A stretch of 43,517 nt of DNA, taken from contig DUDS01000039.1 of NCBI GenBank assembly GCA_004769085.1, positions 1-43,517 of the forward strand, in the 5' to 3' direction. The notes under the pieces were generated by a model that ran no database searches, was not told the DNA's origin, and worked only from the letters and a program-made list of their open reading frames with translations. The stretch comes from Candidatus Melainabacteria bacterium SSGW_16 (GTDB lineage: Bacteria > Cyanobacteriota > Vampirovibrionia > 2-02-FULL-35-15). Below, piece by piece: positions 25,304 to 33,989 of the stretch (positions are counted from its first letter, which is position 1; every line of letters starts with the position of its first letter). A program made the translations under genes and the position numbers.

Positions 25304-26062
25304 TTATATTTCTGGCTGTGTAGCAGCTTGTTCGAGTAATTTCTTTTTGTCTTCAAACGCTTTCTTTAACCAGGGCTCAGCTTCTAGAGCGAGCTTTACC
25401 ATTCCTGTACAAACAAGCTGGGTTTCTCCCTGCGGCCTGCCTGTATCACCCTGCACACGAACATTATTTAAATGAATGAGTGCAGCAAGCGAAGTGGTGC
25501 ATACCATTCTAGTAGAAATTGCAGAAGGAAGAACATATCTTGCAAGCTCTGCTGATTCTCTTTTACCCAGTCCGCTTAATCTATACTCCTTGTAAAGTTT
25601 CATATACTGATCATGAGCTTTTTCCATCAAATTTTTAAAGGTAGTATTATCTACACCCTCTGGCTGGATATATCTGAAACCTGTTTCATAAGGGACATAT
25701 CTTTGTGATTCCTGATCAATTGTTACGCCAACCTGATGTCTTACTATCTGATGACTTACTACTCTTGAACAAACAATAACATAGCTGAAATTAGGGTGAC
25801 TGTAAGTAGTTCTGTGTCCTCTTTCAATAAGACCTAAAACAAGTCCTGTTCTTTTTTCTTCAAGAGTTTCATTCCATTCTTGTTCAAGTTCAGGCATACT
25901 TTTTACTGAGTAGCAAACCCTTGCTGCTCTCCAGATCAAGTACTTCATATTTTCTGTTCTTTGGATTAATTCTACAGAAGGTGCAATTGGTTCAACAATT
26001 CTTTTTGCAATATTGTCGTTTATTTCTTTTTCAATTTCTTCTTGTGACTTTTTTGGTGGCAT
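25304..26062 (-). CDS. thyX: Flavin-dependent thymidylate synthase ThyX
   Basis: Makes dTMP from dUMP with methylenetetrahydrofolate and FAD/NADPH. The ATG at 26062 (252 aa) is chosen because GAGGGA lies 8 nt before it; a GTG 5 codons upstream is part of that same site. Seen: ERGHRTTYSHPNFSYVIVCSRVVSHQIVRHQ, a signature region reading RHQVGVTIDQESQRY (residues 108-122), and a C-terminal ARYVLPSAISTRMVCTTSLAALIHLNNVR segment. The usual motif is RHRxxSxxxxSxR; here the third residue is Gln, the first Ser is missing and there is one extra residue. It is divergent from the FabG-like gene and shares an operon with a Crp/Fnr regulator. Confidence 0.92.
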   Translation of the reverse strand: MPPKKSQEEIEKEINDNIAKRIVEPIAPSVELIQRTENMKYLIWRAARVCYSVKSMPELEQEWNETLEEKRTGLVLGLIERGHRTTYSHPNFSYVIVCSRVVSHQIVRHQVGVTIDQESQRYVPYETGFRYIQPEGVDNTTFKNLMEKAHDQYMKLYKEYRLSGLGKRESAELARYVLPSAISTRMVCTTSLAALIHLNNVRVQGDTGRPQGETQLVCTGMVKLALEAEPWLKKAFEDKKKLLEQAATQPEI

Positions 26063-26104
26063 ATGTTTTTCCCTCACTAAATATATTTTAAAGTAATGCT
26101 TTTG

Positions 26105-26142
26105 ATTAAACGTTAAGAGTTATCATTGTATGACCGTTTAAT
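26105..26142. promoter_or_regulatory. Inverted repeat in the thyX / FabG-like divergent promoter
   Basis: ATTAAACG (26105-26112) and CGTTTAAT (26135-26142) are exact inverted arms 22 nt apart in the 107-nt region between the two divergent start codons. The spacing of about three helical turns centre to centre would suit a dimeric regulator binding two sites, or one looped site. No factor can be assigned. Confidence 0.4.
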
Positions 26143-26155
26143 GTTTTTTAGAATA

Positions 26156-26161
26156 TATAAT
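26156..26161 (+). promoter_or_regulatory. Consensus -10 box of the FabG-like gene, leaderless spacing
   Basis: TATAAT lies 8 nt before the ATG at 26170. No convincing Shine-Dalgarno sequence is present between, so the message is probably leaderless or has only one or two leader bases. Confidence 0.45.
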
Positions 26162-26169
26162 TAGAAGTT

Positions 26170-27000
26170 ATGCAAGGAATGCTTGAAGGAAAAGTTGCTG
26201 TAATAACAGGTGCAGCCAGAGGAATTGGTCAGGCTACTGCATTTTTATTTGCTAAAGAAGGAGCAAGACTTCTTTTAACAGATCTTGACAAGGGGCCGCT
26301 TGATGAATGTGTATCAAAGATTAAAAGTGAATTTAAGACTGATGTTATAGGGATTCAGGGAAATGTAACAAATGAAAAAGACTGTGAAAAAGTAATGAAA
26401 ACAGCTTCTGAAAAACTTGGCAATGGTTCAATTGATATTCTTGTAAATGTTGCAGGCATAACTAAAGATAAATTTATTCATAAAATGACACTTGACGACT
26501 GGAATTTTATTATTAATGTGAACCTTACAGGGACTTTTAACTGCATTAAGGCAGCTTCGCCATTTATGAGAGATGCTGCAAAACTTGAAGAGGAGAAAAC
26601 AGGAAAAATTAAAATGAGATCTGTAATTAATATCTCTTCAATTTCAGGCACTACTGGTAATGCAGCACAGGCAAATTATGCTGCAAGTAAAATGGGCATA
26701 GTTGGTCTTACGAAGACCGTTGCAAAAGAGTGGGCCAGATTTAATATTACCTGTAATGCTGTTGCACCAGGGTATATTGAAACCAGACTTACCCAGGTAC
26801 GAAAAGAAGGAGAAGATTTTGGTATTCCTGAAAAGCAAAGACAAATAATTATGCAGTTGCAAAAGGAGACAGGACTTGCGCGTGAAGCTGGACAGTCTGA
26901 TGATATTGCAAAAGTGATTTTATTTTTTGCATCTGACTTGTCATCATTTGTAACGGGTCAGGTTCTTACCGTTAGTGGCGGGCTTATAGGGACAATTTAA
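26170..27000 (+). CDS. fabG: Short-chain dehydrogenase, 3-oxoacyl-ACP reductase-like
   Basis: NAD(P)-dependent reductase of the FabG/PhaB type, 276 aa. Seen: cofactor loop TGAARGIGQATA, the LVNVAGIT strand, catalytic Ser in VINISSISG, Tyr and Lys in ANYAASKMG, and the CNAVAPGYIETRLT substrate loop, ending in SFVTGQVLTVSGGLIG. It is about 30 residues longer than most FabG proteins, mainly through a charged insert (AAKLEEEKTGKIKMR) before the catalytic Ser. Whether it acts in fatty acid synthesis or on another beta-keto substrate cannot be read because no other fab gene is near. Confidence 0.9.
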   Translation: MQGMLEGKVAVITGAARGIGQATAFLFAKEGARLLLTDLDKGPLDECVSKIKSEFKTDVIGIQGNVTNEKDCEKVMKTASEKLGNGSIDILVNVAGITKDKFIHKMTLDDWNFIINVNLTGTFNCIKAASPFMRDAAKLEEEKTGKIKMRSVINISSISGTTGNAAQANYAASKMGIVGLTKTVAKEWARFNITCNAVAPGYIETRLTQVRKEGEDFGIPEKQRQIIMQLQKETGLAREAGQSDDIAKVILFFASDLSSFVTGQVLTVSGGLIGTI

Positions 27001-27001
27001 A

Positions 27002-29743
27002 TTAAAATAAATCAATTAATTCTTCCTCGGCAGATTTTTTGCCAGGAAATACAGGGATTGATTCAAATATTGGTTTTTCTTCTTTTGGTGGAGCCTTTAC
27101 AGTTTCTACAAGCGCTTCTTCAGGCGGGAGATCAGGTGCTTTTTCTGATGGTCTTACTTCTACAGCAGCTCCCTCAGGTCCAACGGGAGCAGCCCCGAGT
27201 TTTTCTGAGATCCCTGAAGCACTTTCTATATACCCACTTAGATCAATTGGTTTGTTTGATATTTTTACAGTTCCTGGTTTTGTAGTGAAAGGGATATATA
27301 AAAGAGTTTGCCTTATACTTCCCGGATTCCAGGTGATTCTTCCAAGAGCATTACTTGATATCTGGAACTGACCGGTTGAGTCATTATCAACAACAACAGC
27401 ACCATTTATTACAACATTTCCATCTATTCTGAGATTGCCGTGAATATAAAGTATGCCATTGATTTCAACCGGGTTTTTGCTGTCACCTACAATTTCAACA
27501 TCTCCTATAGGTCTTCCCTGGTTGTCACCACGTGTGTCTATGATTATTATTCCTTTCCCTGAAAGTATATTGTTATCACTGAAAGAAGGAGTTGCTTCAA
27601 TATAACTAAGTCCCATGTATCCTAATGGGAGTCCATAATCATCTTGTGGTACAGCAGTTTCATTTGTGTAAAGATCGGCAAGTCCTATTAGCTGCTCAGG
27701 ATTGCTTCTGAAAATATTTGAGAACTTTGCCTGGTTTCGAATCCCAAGACTGAAGTCCTTAGGGACAATATGTTTTTCGGCTACACTGTCTGATATTTTT
27801 TCCTTTGAAATTACAGGTGGTATAAACTGAAAAACAGAATCACCTTCATAGTGAAAATCCATTAATCCTGGTGGCATAAGTTCAAGAGTATCATCACTGA
27901 CTGTGCTTATTACTGAGTAATCCAGCTCACTTATACTCTCACCTTCCCTGTAAACTGATACAAATGCTCCTGGGATAAATCCAAGATCTACCGGTGGTTT
28001 CTTATCATCTTTCCCTTTTGTTTTATCCTGATTTTCGGGCTCTTTTTGCTGTTCTTCTTCTTTCTCAGGCCCACTGATTTTTAAAACAGAGTTTGAAATA
28101 TATGTTGGCTCTGTAAGCGTTGTCATTGCAGTTGTAGCACCCAGAACTTTGTAACTTCCGCCATCAAAATTTATTTCACCATTTGTAATTATTCCTGCGT
28201 TTATGTTTGGTACCTGTCTTTGAACCATCTCACTAACAGTTCTTGTAATTTTACCTATCATTGTGGTTGTCTCAAGAAGCCAGACAGTTTCAAGATCAGT
28301 ATTGGAAAATGGACCAAGTTTTTGCTTCTCAGTTAATTCACTATCAATTTCCTCTCCTTCTTCTTCCTCCGAATCCTCTTCATCCTCCGAGGGATTATCA
28401 TCCTTCCTCCCTTTTTTATCTTCTTCATCTTCAGGAATATCATCACCTTCATCTATTAAAGGTAAAAGATTGTCAACAATTCTAATATTAAGCAATGTCA
28501 GACTGGAACTCACTATAGCTGTGTCTGCAGTAACTGTTTCTATTTGATCGGGAGGGAGGATATTAAAAATCCATGCATTTGATAATCCGCCTTCTGTTGC
28601 AACAATAAGAGAGTGGTTCCCTGGTTCTACAGCTTTGTCTATGTCAATTGATACTGTAATTTCATTCCCAGCAGTGGAGTGATCTTTTACCTTTGGTACC
28701 AGACCGGCAACATCAGGGAGAACTACAGGTGGACTTTTCTTTAGGTATAAATCAAGACCATAGATTTTAATTATCACTCCTTTTTGTCCAGCCTTAATCT
28801 CAAAAAGCTGATTTCCATCTGTGGATCTTATGTCATTAATTACAGGTCTTGAACTACCGTCATACTGAGGGATTGCATAAAATTCAGTAGAAGCACTTTC
28901 CCAGTAAAATTTTGATATTCCTGGCATGACTTCACCGGTAACAAGATACTCAACCGAGGGTCCTGACTTCACGTCTTCTATAATTATGCCTTTGTTGTTA
29001 AATCTTATATTCTGAGAATAATTTATATTGTCACCAATTACAGTAAATACGCCTCTGTTACCAACCTCACAATAATTTGGTGCAAGTGATTTAATTACAG
29101 GGAGAGGGAGTTTCTCACGAAACATTTTATTCTGCTCCGGAGTTATATCACTGAGCTTTAAATTTATTTTTTCATCTTTGTAGACAACAATTTTTGATCC
29201 ATTTGTAAGTGTTGTGCCTCTTGGAATATTAATATTTCCAATCATTTCTACATTTGCTTCCGGCCTCATTGCCGGATCTTCTTGGTTTTGGGTTGCCTGT
29301 TCTGCCACTTGCTCCTGGTTTTCATCATCTGGTGGCTCTGGTGGATCACGAAATGTTATATAGCGGGAAATTTTTAACACTTCATCTGCATAATATTCGT
29401 CAAAGTCCTCTGTTTCTTCGTTGAAGTCTTCTTCAGCTGTTTCATCTTCTTCATCTTCTTCATCATCAAATCCTTCGTCGGACTTAAGTTTCTGTTCCCT
29501 TTCAGGAGAAATTTTCATTCTTGTTTTTGTGTTTAGTCTTGCCTTGATTCTTTCGTTGATGCCTTCTGCTACGGATATAGCCTGAAGAGACTGAAGACTG
29601 CTTTGCATCTGTTTAAGATTTAAAGATACAAATAAATAAGAAACACCAACAAGCGATGAAAAAATAAAAGTAAGTATTAGTGCAAAAGGTAATGTGAATC
29701 CACTATTATTCCTAAAACCATTTTTTAAAAGCCTTGTCTCCAC
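27002..29743 (-). CDS. PilX-like minor pilin / large surface protein, 913 aa
   Basis: Large envelope protein whose N-terminus looks like a type IV prepilin: a short basic leader, then G15|FTLPFALILTFIFSSLVGVSYLFV, with Phe where major pilins have Glu at +5, as in PilX/GspK-type minor pilins. The body has a long acidic Glu/Asp stretch (about 85-155), an IPT/TIG-like region (PVIKSLAPNYCEVGNRGVFTVIGDNI; RPVINDIRSTDG), a second Asp/Glu-rich linker, and near the C-terminus a beta-helix-like run (INGILYIHGNLRIDGNVVINGAVVV). A Pro/Glu-rich tail follows. It starts at GTG because this is the only start giving the leader. It is the last gene of the secretin cluster and probably part of the same surface appendage. 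Domain assignments are by eye. Confidence 0.7.
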   Translation of the reverse strand: METRLLKNGFRNNSGFTLPFALILTFIFSSLVGVSYLFVSLNLKQMQSSLQSLQAISVAEGINERIKARLNTKTRMKISPEREQKLKSDEGFDDEEDEEDETAEEDFNEETEDFDEYYADEVLKISRYITFRDPPEPPDDENQEQVAEQATQNQEDPAMRPEANVEMIGNINIPRGTTLTNGSKIVVYKDEKINLKLSDITPEQNKMFREKLPLPVIKSLAPNYCEVGNRGVFTVIGDNINYSQNIRFNNKGIIIEDVKSGPSVEYLVTGEVMPGISKFYWESASTEFYAIPQYDGSSRPVINDIRSTDGNQLFEIKAGQKGVIIKIYGLDLYLKKSPPVVLPDVAGLVPKVKDHSTAGNEITVSIDIDKAVEPGNHSLIVATEGGLSNAWIFNILPPDQIETVTADTAIVSSSLTLLNIRIVDNLLPLIDEGDDIPEDEEDKKGRKDDNPSEDEEDSEEEEGEEIDSELTEKQKLGPFSNTDLETVWLLETTTMIGKITRTVSEMVQRQVPNINAGIITNGEINFDGGSYKVLGATTAMTTLTEPTYISNSVLKISGPEKEEEQQKEPENQDKTKGKDDKKPPVDLGFIPGAFVSVYREGESISELDYSVISTVSDDTLELMPPGLMDFHYEGDSVFQFIPPVISKEKISDSVAEKHIVPKDFSLGIRNQAKFSNIFRSNPEQLIGLADLYTNETAVPQDDYGLPLGYMGLSYIEATPSFSDNNILSGKGIIIIDTRGDNQGRPIGDVEIVGDSKNPVEINGILYIHGNLRIDGNVVINGAVVVDNDSTGQFQISSNALGRITWNPGSIRQTLLYIPFTTKPGTVKISNKPIDLSGYIESASGISEKLGAAPVGPEGAAVEVRPSEKAPDLPPEEALVETVKAPPKEEKPIFESIPVFPGKKSAEEELIDLF

Positions 29744-29777
29744 TATATATTTTTTATAGCACAGAATATGTCTTTAA

Positions 29778-30575
29778 TTATTTGGATAAAACAGGGTTTT
29801 TCCACTGGGTTCCGTCTTCAAAAACTACACTTGCTATCTTTACCCTGTAAGTTTCCCCTTCTCTTTTTGAATCGAGATCATTATACTCAACTATTCTTCT
29901 TTCATAAGGTACTATAGGCCTTGATATTTTTGTTTCTTTTTGAATTGTGAGTGTTTCAGTAAATGGTATTTTTCTTTCCCAAATTATAAGCACTGACTTT
30001 ATAATTTTTGGGGTTTGGTTTATAAGTTTTAAATTATATTTTACTTCCACACCTTTTAATTTAAGATATTCTGACTTTGTGTTTTTAACATATGCATCTA
30101 TTATAAAAAGCGGATCCTCCTCGGAAGATGTTATTTCAACATACTTTTTGGTTCTTTTTGTTTTTCTGATTTGTTTATTTCTCTGATGTATAGACTCTCT
30201 GGCAATATTTTTTTGTTTGAGACTTTGCTCATTTGTTTTTCCCCGAAAGCCATATGCTTTTTTCTCTTTTTCTAGTTTTTTTACATTTTCCTGCTTGGAC
30301 TTTTCTTTTTCTGCTTTAATTCTTTCTCTTTCTGTCTTTCTTTCCTTCTCTTGTTTCTCCCTTAGCTCAAGTCTTTCTTTCCTTTGTTTTTTAGAGAACT
30401 CGCTGGGTTTAAAAAAAGAAATCCCTTTTTTAGATGCTGGAGTAGCTGCAGGAGCAGGGTCAATTATGACTGGAGCAGCTTCTTGGGAATATCCACTTAA
30501 GTTAGAAAAAGAGAAAATTGAATATCCAAGCAGGATGATCACAGTAATTGAAATTATTTTTGTTTGTTTTCTCAT
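29778..30575 (-). CDS. Exported basic coiled-coil protein, 265 aa
   Basis: Not recognised. It has an N-terminal signal/anchor (IISITVIILLGYSIFSFSNLSGYSQ), an Ala/Pro linker, a long Lys/Glu/Arg coiled coil (about 60-145) and a C-terminal beta-rich domain (EDPLFIIDAYVKNTKSEYLKLKGVEVKYNLKLINQTPKIIKSVLIIWERK...). The C-terminal domain is likely periplasmic. It lies 14 nt after the secretin stop and 34 nt before the PilX-like gene, all on one strand. By position it might be a pilotin-like or PilP-like partner of the secretin, but no sequence motif supports that. Confidence 0.75.
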   Translation of the reverse strand: MRKQTKIISITVIILLGYSIFSFSNLSGYSQEAAPVIIDPAPAATPASKKGISFFKPSEFSKKQRKERLELREKQEKERKTERERIKAEKEKSKQENVKKLEKEKKAYGFRGKTNEQSLKQKNIARESIHQRNKQIRKTKRTKKYVEITSSEEDPLFIIDAYVKNTKSEYLKLKGVEVKYNLKLINQTPKIIKSVLIIWERKIPFTETLTIQKETKISRPIVPYERRIVEYNDLDSKREGETYRVKIASVVFEDGTQWKNPVLSK

Positions 30576-30589
30576 TTTGATCGTATGCC

Positions 30590-32290
30590 TTACCCACTTG
30601 GTGGAGCTGTTTCTGAATCTATACTATCCTCTTTTGCTGTGGTAGTTTCTTCAGGAATATTTCTAATCGTGGGTGTTATTAATACAATCAGTTCGCTTTG
30701 TGACCTTTGTCTATTTCTGTTGTTTATAAAGTCTCCTATTATGGGTAGCTTTGTTAAAAACGGCAACCCTACCTTATCAACAGACTTATTGTCTACAATT
30801 AAACCACCAATTGCAACAGTCTCACCGTCTCTCACCTGGACATCTGCATTTATTCTTCTTCTTGTAGTTGTAGCTGGTACTGTTACACCATTTTGTGTTG
30901 TTGTACCAGAGTTGTCTGAAACCTCAATCTGAATTTTAGCTGTTATTAGACCTCCTGTTCCTACAATTGGTGTAATGCTTAGTGCAGTACCTGCAGTAAT
31001 TCTCTGTAACTGTTGGGTTGCAACGACACCAATTTGTTGTCCCTGACCGGTTGCTGCACCTAGTACTAGGTTAGTGTCGGTATCAATATTAATCATTGCT
31101 GTTCTGCCTGAAAGGGAAACAAGCTTTGGATATGCACGAACTTGTGCAAGTCCTAGTCTTTCTAGGTATGTAATTTGGTTATTAAATATTCTCCATAAGT
31201 CTGGACTAAAGTCAAACACTGTAAGTCCTTTATTAATTTTTCCAATTGCAAAACCGCCGTCCCTGAAGATTTTAAGATCTTCAGATGCTCTTCGCTGCAC
31301 TTCAATAAGTTTTAATTCAAGCTCTACCTGTGGCAGAGGTTTGTCTATTCTGCCCAGGAATTCTTCAATTCTTTTTAAATCATTTGGAGAACCATCAGCT
31401 ATAAGAGCATTTTGATCATTGCTGATTCTAATGTTTGCTCTAACTTCCACCGGGAGAAGAGTTTGTACATCCATTGCCTCAAGGTTCATTAAAAAGAACA
31501 TTTTGCTTTCCTGACCAATTGTGTAATTTTTGTTTAGTCTGTTGTAAATAACAAAGGTTTCACCATCGTCCCCGACAATGGTGTAGTCAAATGATGTGCC
31601 GCTAAGAACAAGCCTTAATGACTCTTCAATATTGAGATTTCTCACCCGGCAGCTAACCCGTTCAGTTGGTGTTGCAGTTAGTACAATATCTATTCCGAAT
31701 TTATTTGCAAGGTCTTTTAATAGTGTTGCAAGATCCTGATTATCATATGAAATATCTGCTTTTCGTTCAAGAAGCGGAAGACTTTTATCAACAGTTGTTG
31801 CGCCTAATCCAAATATCATTATTGGGCTTGCAGCGCTGCTTCTTATTACTGTATAACTATTTCCAGTAGTTGTGTAATTTACCATTGAAGCATCAACCAG
31901 GCTGAAAAATGCTTCTTCAAAGGACTGATCCTGAATTTCTATAACAGCGATCGTTTCATCATCTCTTATATCACTCCCTACAGAGATGCTCATGCCGCTT
32001 ATTCTTGCAAGTGTTGCAAAAGCGTCCTTTACTGGAATACTTCTTGCAGAAAATGTTATTAGATCAGCTTCTTCTTTGATTTGTTCCTTGGTTTTTAAAA
32101 CAGACTCATCTTTTTTAGATTTCTTTTTTTTGCCCTGTAGGATATCTTTTCCAATTTCACTTTCAAGAGTTGGCTGCAAATCAAGATTAAAATCAATATC
32201 GTCCTGTGCCCTGGATTTATTTGGACTTAAACAAAGGGATAGCAGGATGACTACGATAAGCGCACGAATATTTTTAATTCTGCTTTTCAT
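30590..32290 (-). CDS. pilQ: Secretin (PilQ/GspD family outer-membrane channel)
   Basis: Forms a multimeric outer-membrane gate for a type IV pilus or type II secretion machine. Seen in 566 aa: a signal peptide (ALIVVILLSLCLSPNKSRAQ), an N-terminal STN-like domain repeated twice (ITFSARSIPVKDAFATLARISGMSISVG; ADISYDNQDLATLLKDLANKFGIDIVL), a secretin N1-type domain (VLPVEVRANIRISNDQNALIADGSPNDLKRIEEFLGRID) and the conserved secretin core (VELELKLIEVQ, VRDGETVAIGGLIVDNKSVDKVGLPFLTKLPIIGDFINNR, ELIVLITPTI). PilQ is favoured because of the pilin-like neighbour, but GspD is not excluded. It ends with a Ser/Thr/Glu tail that could bind a pilotin. Confidence 0.9.
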   Translation of the reverse strand: MKSRIKNIRALIVVILLSLCLSPNKSRAQDDIDFNLDLQPTLESEIGKDILQGKKKKSKKDESVLKTKEQIKEEADLITFSARSIPVKDAFATLARISGMSISVGSDIRDDETIAVIEIQDQSFEEAFFSLVDASMVNYTTTGNSYTVIRSSAASPIMIFGLGATTVDKSLPLLERKADISYDNQDLATLLKDLANKFGIDIVLTATPTERVSCRVRNLNIEESLRLVLSGTSFDYTIVGDDGETFVIYNRLNKNYTIGQESKMFFLMNLEAMDVQTLLPVEVRANIRISNDQNALIADGSPNDLKRIEEFLGRIDKPLPQVELELKLIEVQRRASEDLKIFRDGGFAIGKINKGLTVFDFSPDLWRIFNNQITYLERLGLAQVRAYPKLVSLSGRTAMINIDTDTNLVLGAATGQGQQIGVVATQQLQRITAGTALSITPIVGTGGLITAKIQIEVSDNSGTTTQNGVTVPATTTRRRINADVQVRDGETVAIGGLIVDNKSVDKVGLPFLTKLPIIGDFINNRNRQRSQSELIVLITPTIRNIPEETTTAKEDSIDSETAPPSG

Positions 32291-32410
32291 GAATTATCTT
32301 GGTGCAAATAACAATTTGATAGACAACCCTGTTAACTTAAGGTTCCATTTGAGGTTGACTATATTATTAAATGTGGTTGCTTATCTTGAACGATTATCTG
32401 GATTATGTAT

Positions 32411-33703
32411 TTAGTTTGATTTTCTTTTGTGTTCACTTTTAATTTTTTCGATAATATCTTTTACCTGTTGATCACTTAACCCACTAGATGTAGCGGTATC
32501 ATCATCCTGTTTTGATTCCTGGAAATCTCCTTTTACCACTGAAAAATTAGAAGTAAGCCATGGAGTTGGTGAAGGAGGCCTGGGTGCATTTGGATCAGAT
32601 TCCTGTGGTGAGTAAGGATTATATCTGTCTATAATCGGGTCAGTATCTTTTCGTAATTTTTCAGCTTCTTTTTGTACAGTTTCATGATGCTGTGTAGTTG
32701 AAGACTGTTTGATCATTTCCTTTTCATCTTTTGGCTGGCCTTTTGCCGGAATAGTTGTTGCTGATTCAAGCAGCGAGGAACTTACTCCTGAAATGGTCAT
32801 TGGTTTTTTTGGATCAAGTACTTTTATAGGTTGTGGAGCTCTGGTTATTTTATCCTTCTGGGTTGTACCTACAACTTTTACGTTAGGGGGCAACTCCAGT
32901 TCTTTTACCGTTGTTACAACACTTACAATTGGAGGTTTCTTTGCTTCTTCACGAAGCCTTCTAGCTTCATGAGCAGCCTGACGAGCAACGTCCCTGGCTT
33001 GGACTAAAGCAAGTTTTGCAGCTTCTTTTGCTTTCTTGAGCCTTTCTTTTTCCTGTTGTTTTTCTAATTTAACTCTTTGCTTTTCAGCACGAATCCGGTC
33101 TTTATCGGCACGTTTTTCAGCACGAATACGCTCTTTTTCCTGCCTGACCAGCAGACGCATTCTTTCTTTTTCTTTTCTTAGTCTTTCCCTTTCTTTCTGA
33201 AGAAGATTCCTTTCTCTCTCCTTTGCTTTTCTAAGCCTGAATTTTAATTTTTCTTTGGCTTTTCTTTCTCTTTGTTTTTGTTTCTTCCTTTGAAGTTTTA
33301 ATTTTAATGCTTTTTTTGCACGAAGTTTTCTAAGTCTTTCAATTTTAAGCCTCAGAGCTTTTCTTTTCTTTTCTCTTTGAGTCCTTATTTTTGCAAGCCT
33401 TTTCTGTATTGCAATTTTTTTAGCTTTGAGTTTTTTGACTTTTAGCAGCTTTTGTTTTTTAAGTTTTACTTGAAGTTGTTTTAGTTTTTTTACTACTTTT
33501 TTGTCTTTTTTTGATCCTTTTATTTTTATACGAAGTGATTTTGCATGTTTCTTTGCCTTTGAGCCCTTTGACCCAGTATCAAAAGAAACACCACTATAAA
33601 GCTTTTTTCGTTCAAGTTCGCAGTCTCTGCATGAGCCAGGCCTGTAATCAACAGTGTTCTTTGAACTGAGACCTACTCCACAAACCTTGCAATATTCTGC
33701 CAT
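32411..33703 (-). CDS. Zinc-ribbon plus Lys/Arg coiled-coil protein, 430 aa
   Basis: Not recognised. It starts with CKVCG and, 22 residues later, CRDC, which look like a four-cysteine zinc ribbon. Then comes about 200 residues of extremely basic coiled coil (KKLKAKKIAIQKRLAKIRTQ and similar; repeated KERxR units), a Pro-containing linker and a Ser/Thr/Pro-rich acidic C-terminus. There is no signal peptide, so it is cytoplasmic. The ATG at 33703 is preferred over an upstream TTG because it puts the Cys motif at the N-terminus. It is upstream of the secretin on the same strand with a 120-nt gap. Nucleic-acid or polyanion binding is a guess from charge. Confidence 0.75.
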   Translation of the reverse strand: MAEYCKVCGVGLSSKNTVDYRPGSCRDCELERKKLYSGVSFDTGSKGSKAKKHAKSLRIKIKGSKKDKKVVKKLKQLQVKLKKQKLLKVKKLKAKKIAIQKRLAKIRTQREKKRKALRLKIERLRKLRAKKALKLKLQRKKQKQRERKAKEKLKFRLRKAKERERNLLQKERERLRKEKERMRLLVRQEKERIRAEKRADKDRIRAEKQRVKLEKQQEKERLKKAKEAAKLALVQARDVARQAAHEARRLREEAKKPPIVSVVTTVKELELPPNVKVVGTTQKDKITRAPQPIKVLDPKKPMTISGVSSSLLESATTIPAKGQPKDEKEMIKQSSTTQHHETVQKEAEKLRKDTDPIIDRYNPYSPQESDPNAPRPPSPTPWLTSNFSVVKGDFQESKQDDDTATSSGLSDQQVKDIIEKIKSEHKRKSN

Positions 33704-33709
33704 GTATAT

Positions 33710-33715
33710 ACTATA
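33710..33715 (-). promoter_or_regulatory. Candidate -10 box of the zinc-ribbon coiled-coil gene
   Basis: TATAGT on the minus strand lies 6 nt before the ATG at 33703, again with no Shine-Dalgarno sequence between box and start. Confidence 0.4.
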
Positions 33716-33880
33716 ACCTACCCTATGTTTTATCAAATAATAGTATAGATGAAGAGTACTTGTCTGGCCAAGAAGTTAAAACAAATAAGTAAGATTGTTA
33801 TGTATATTGGCCATGAATGAAATGTATTTTCTATTACTTTAAGAAGTCATTTCTAACAGTATCTCAATGATGAGTGAAGA

Positions 33881-33953
33881 GGGCCCATAGCTCAGATGGT
33901 AGAGCGTTTCGTTCGCAACGAAGAGGTCGGGGGTTCGACTCCCCTTGGGTCCA
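33881..33953 (+). tRNA. tRNA-Ala (anticodon CGC)
   Basis: A complete 73-nt cloverleaf. The 7-bp acceptor stem is GGGCCCA/TGGGTCC with the G3-U70 pair that marks alanine tRNAs. D arm GCTC/GAGC, anticodon stem TTTCG/CGAAG with loop TTCGCAA giving anticodon CGC (codon GCG), T arm GGGG/CCCC with the TTCGACT loop. Discriminator base A. The 3' CCA is not encoded. It stands alone between the coiled-coil gene and the sigma-factor gene. Confidence 0.97.
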
Positions 33954-33989
33954 TTTTTAAACGCCTCAGAACTGCTATGCAGATTCTTC

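Noticed and set aside
28261..28547. Open frames opposite the acidic part of the 913-aa protein
   Set aside because: Low-complexity Ser/Leu frames caused by the GAA/GAT-rich coding strand; no start signals.
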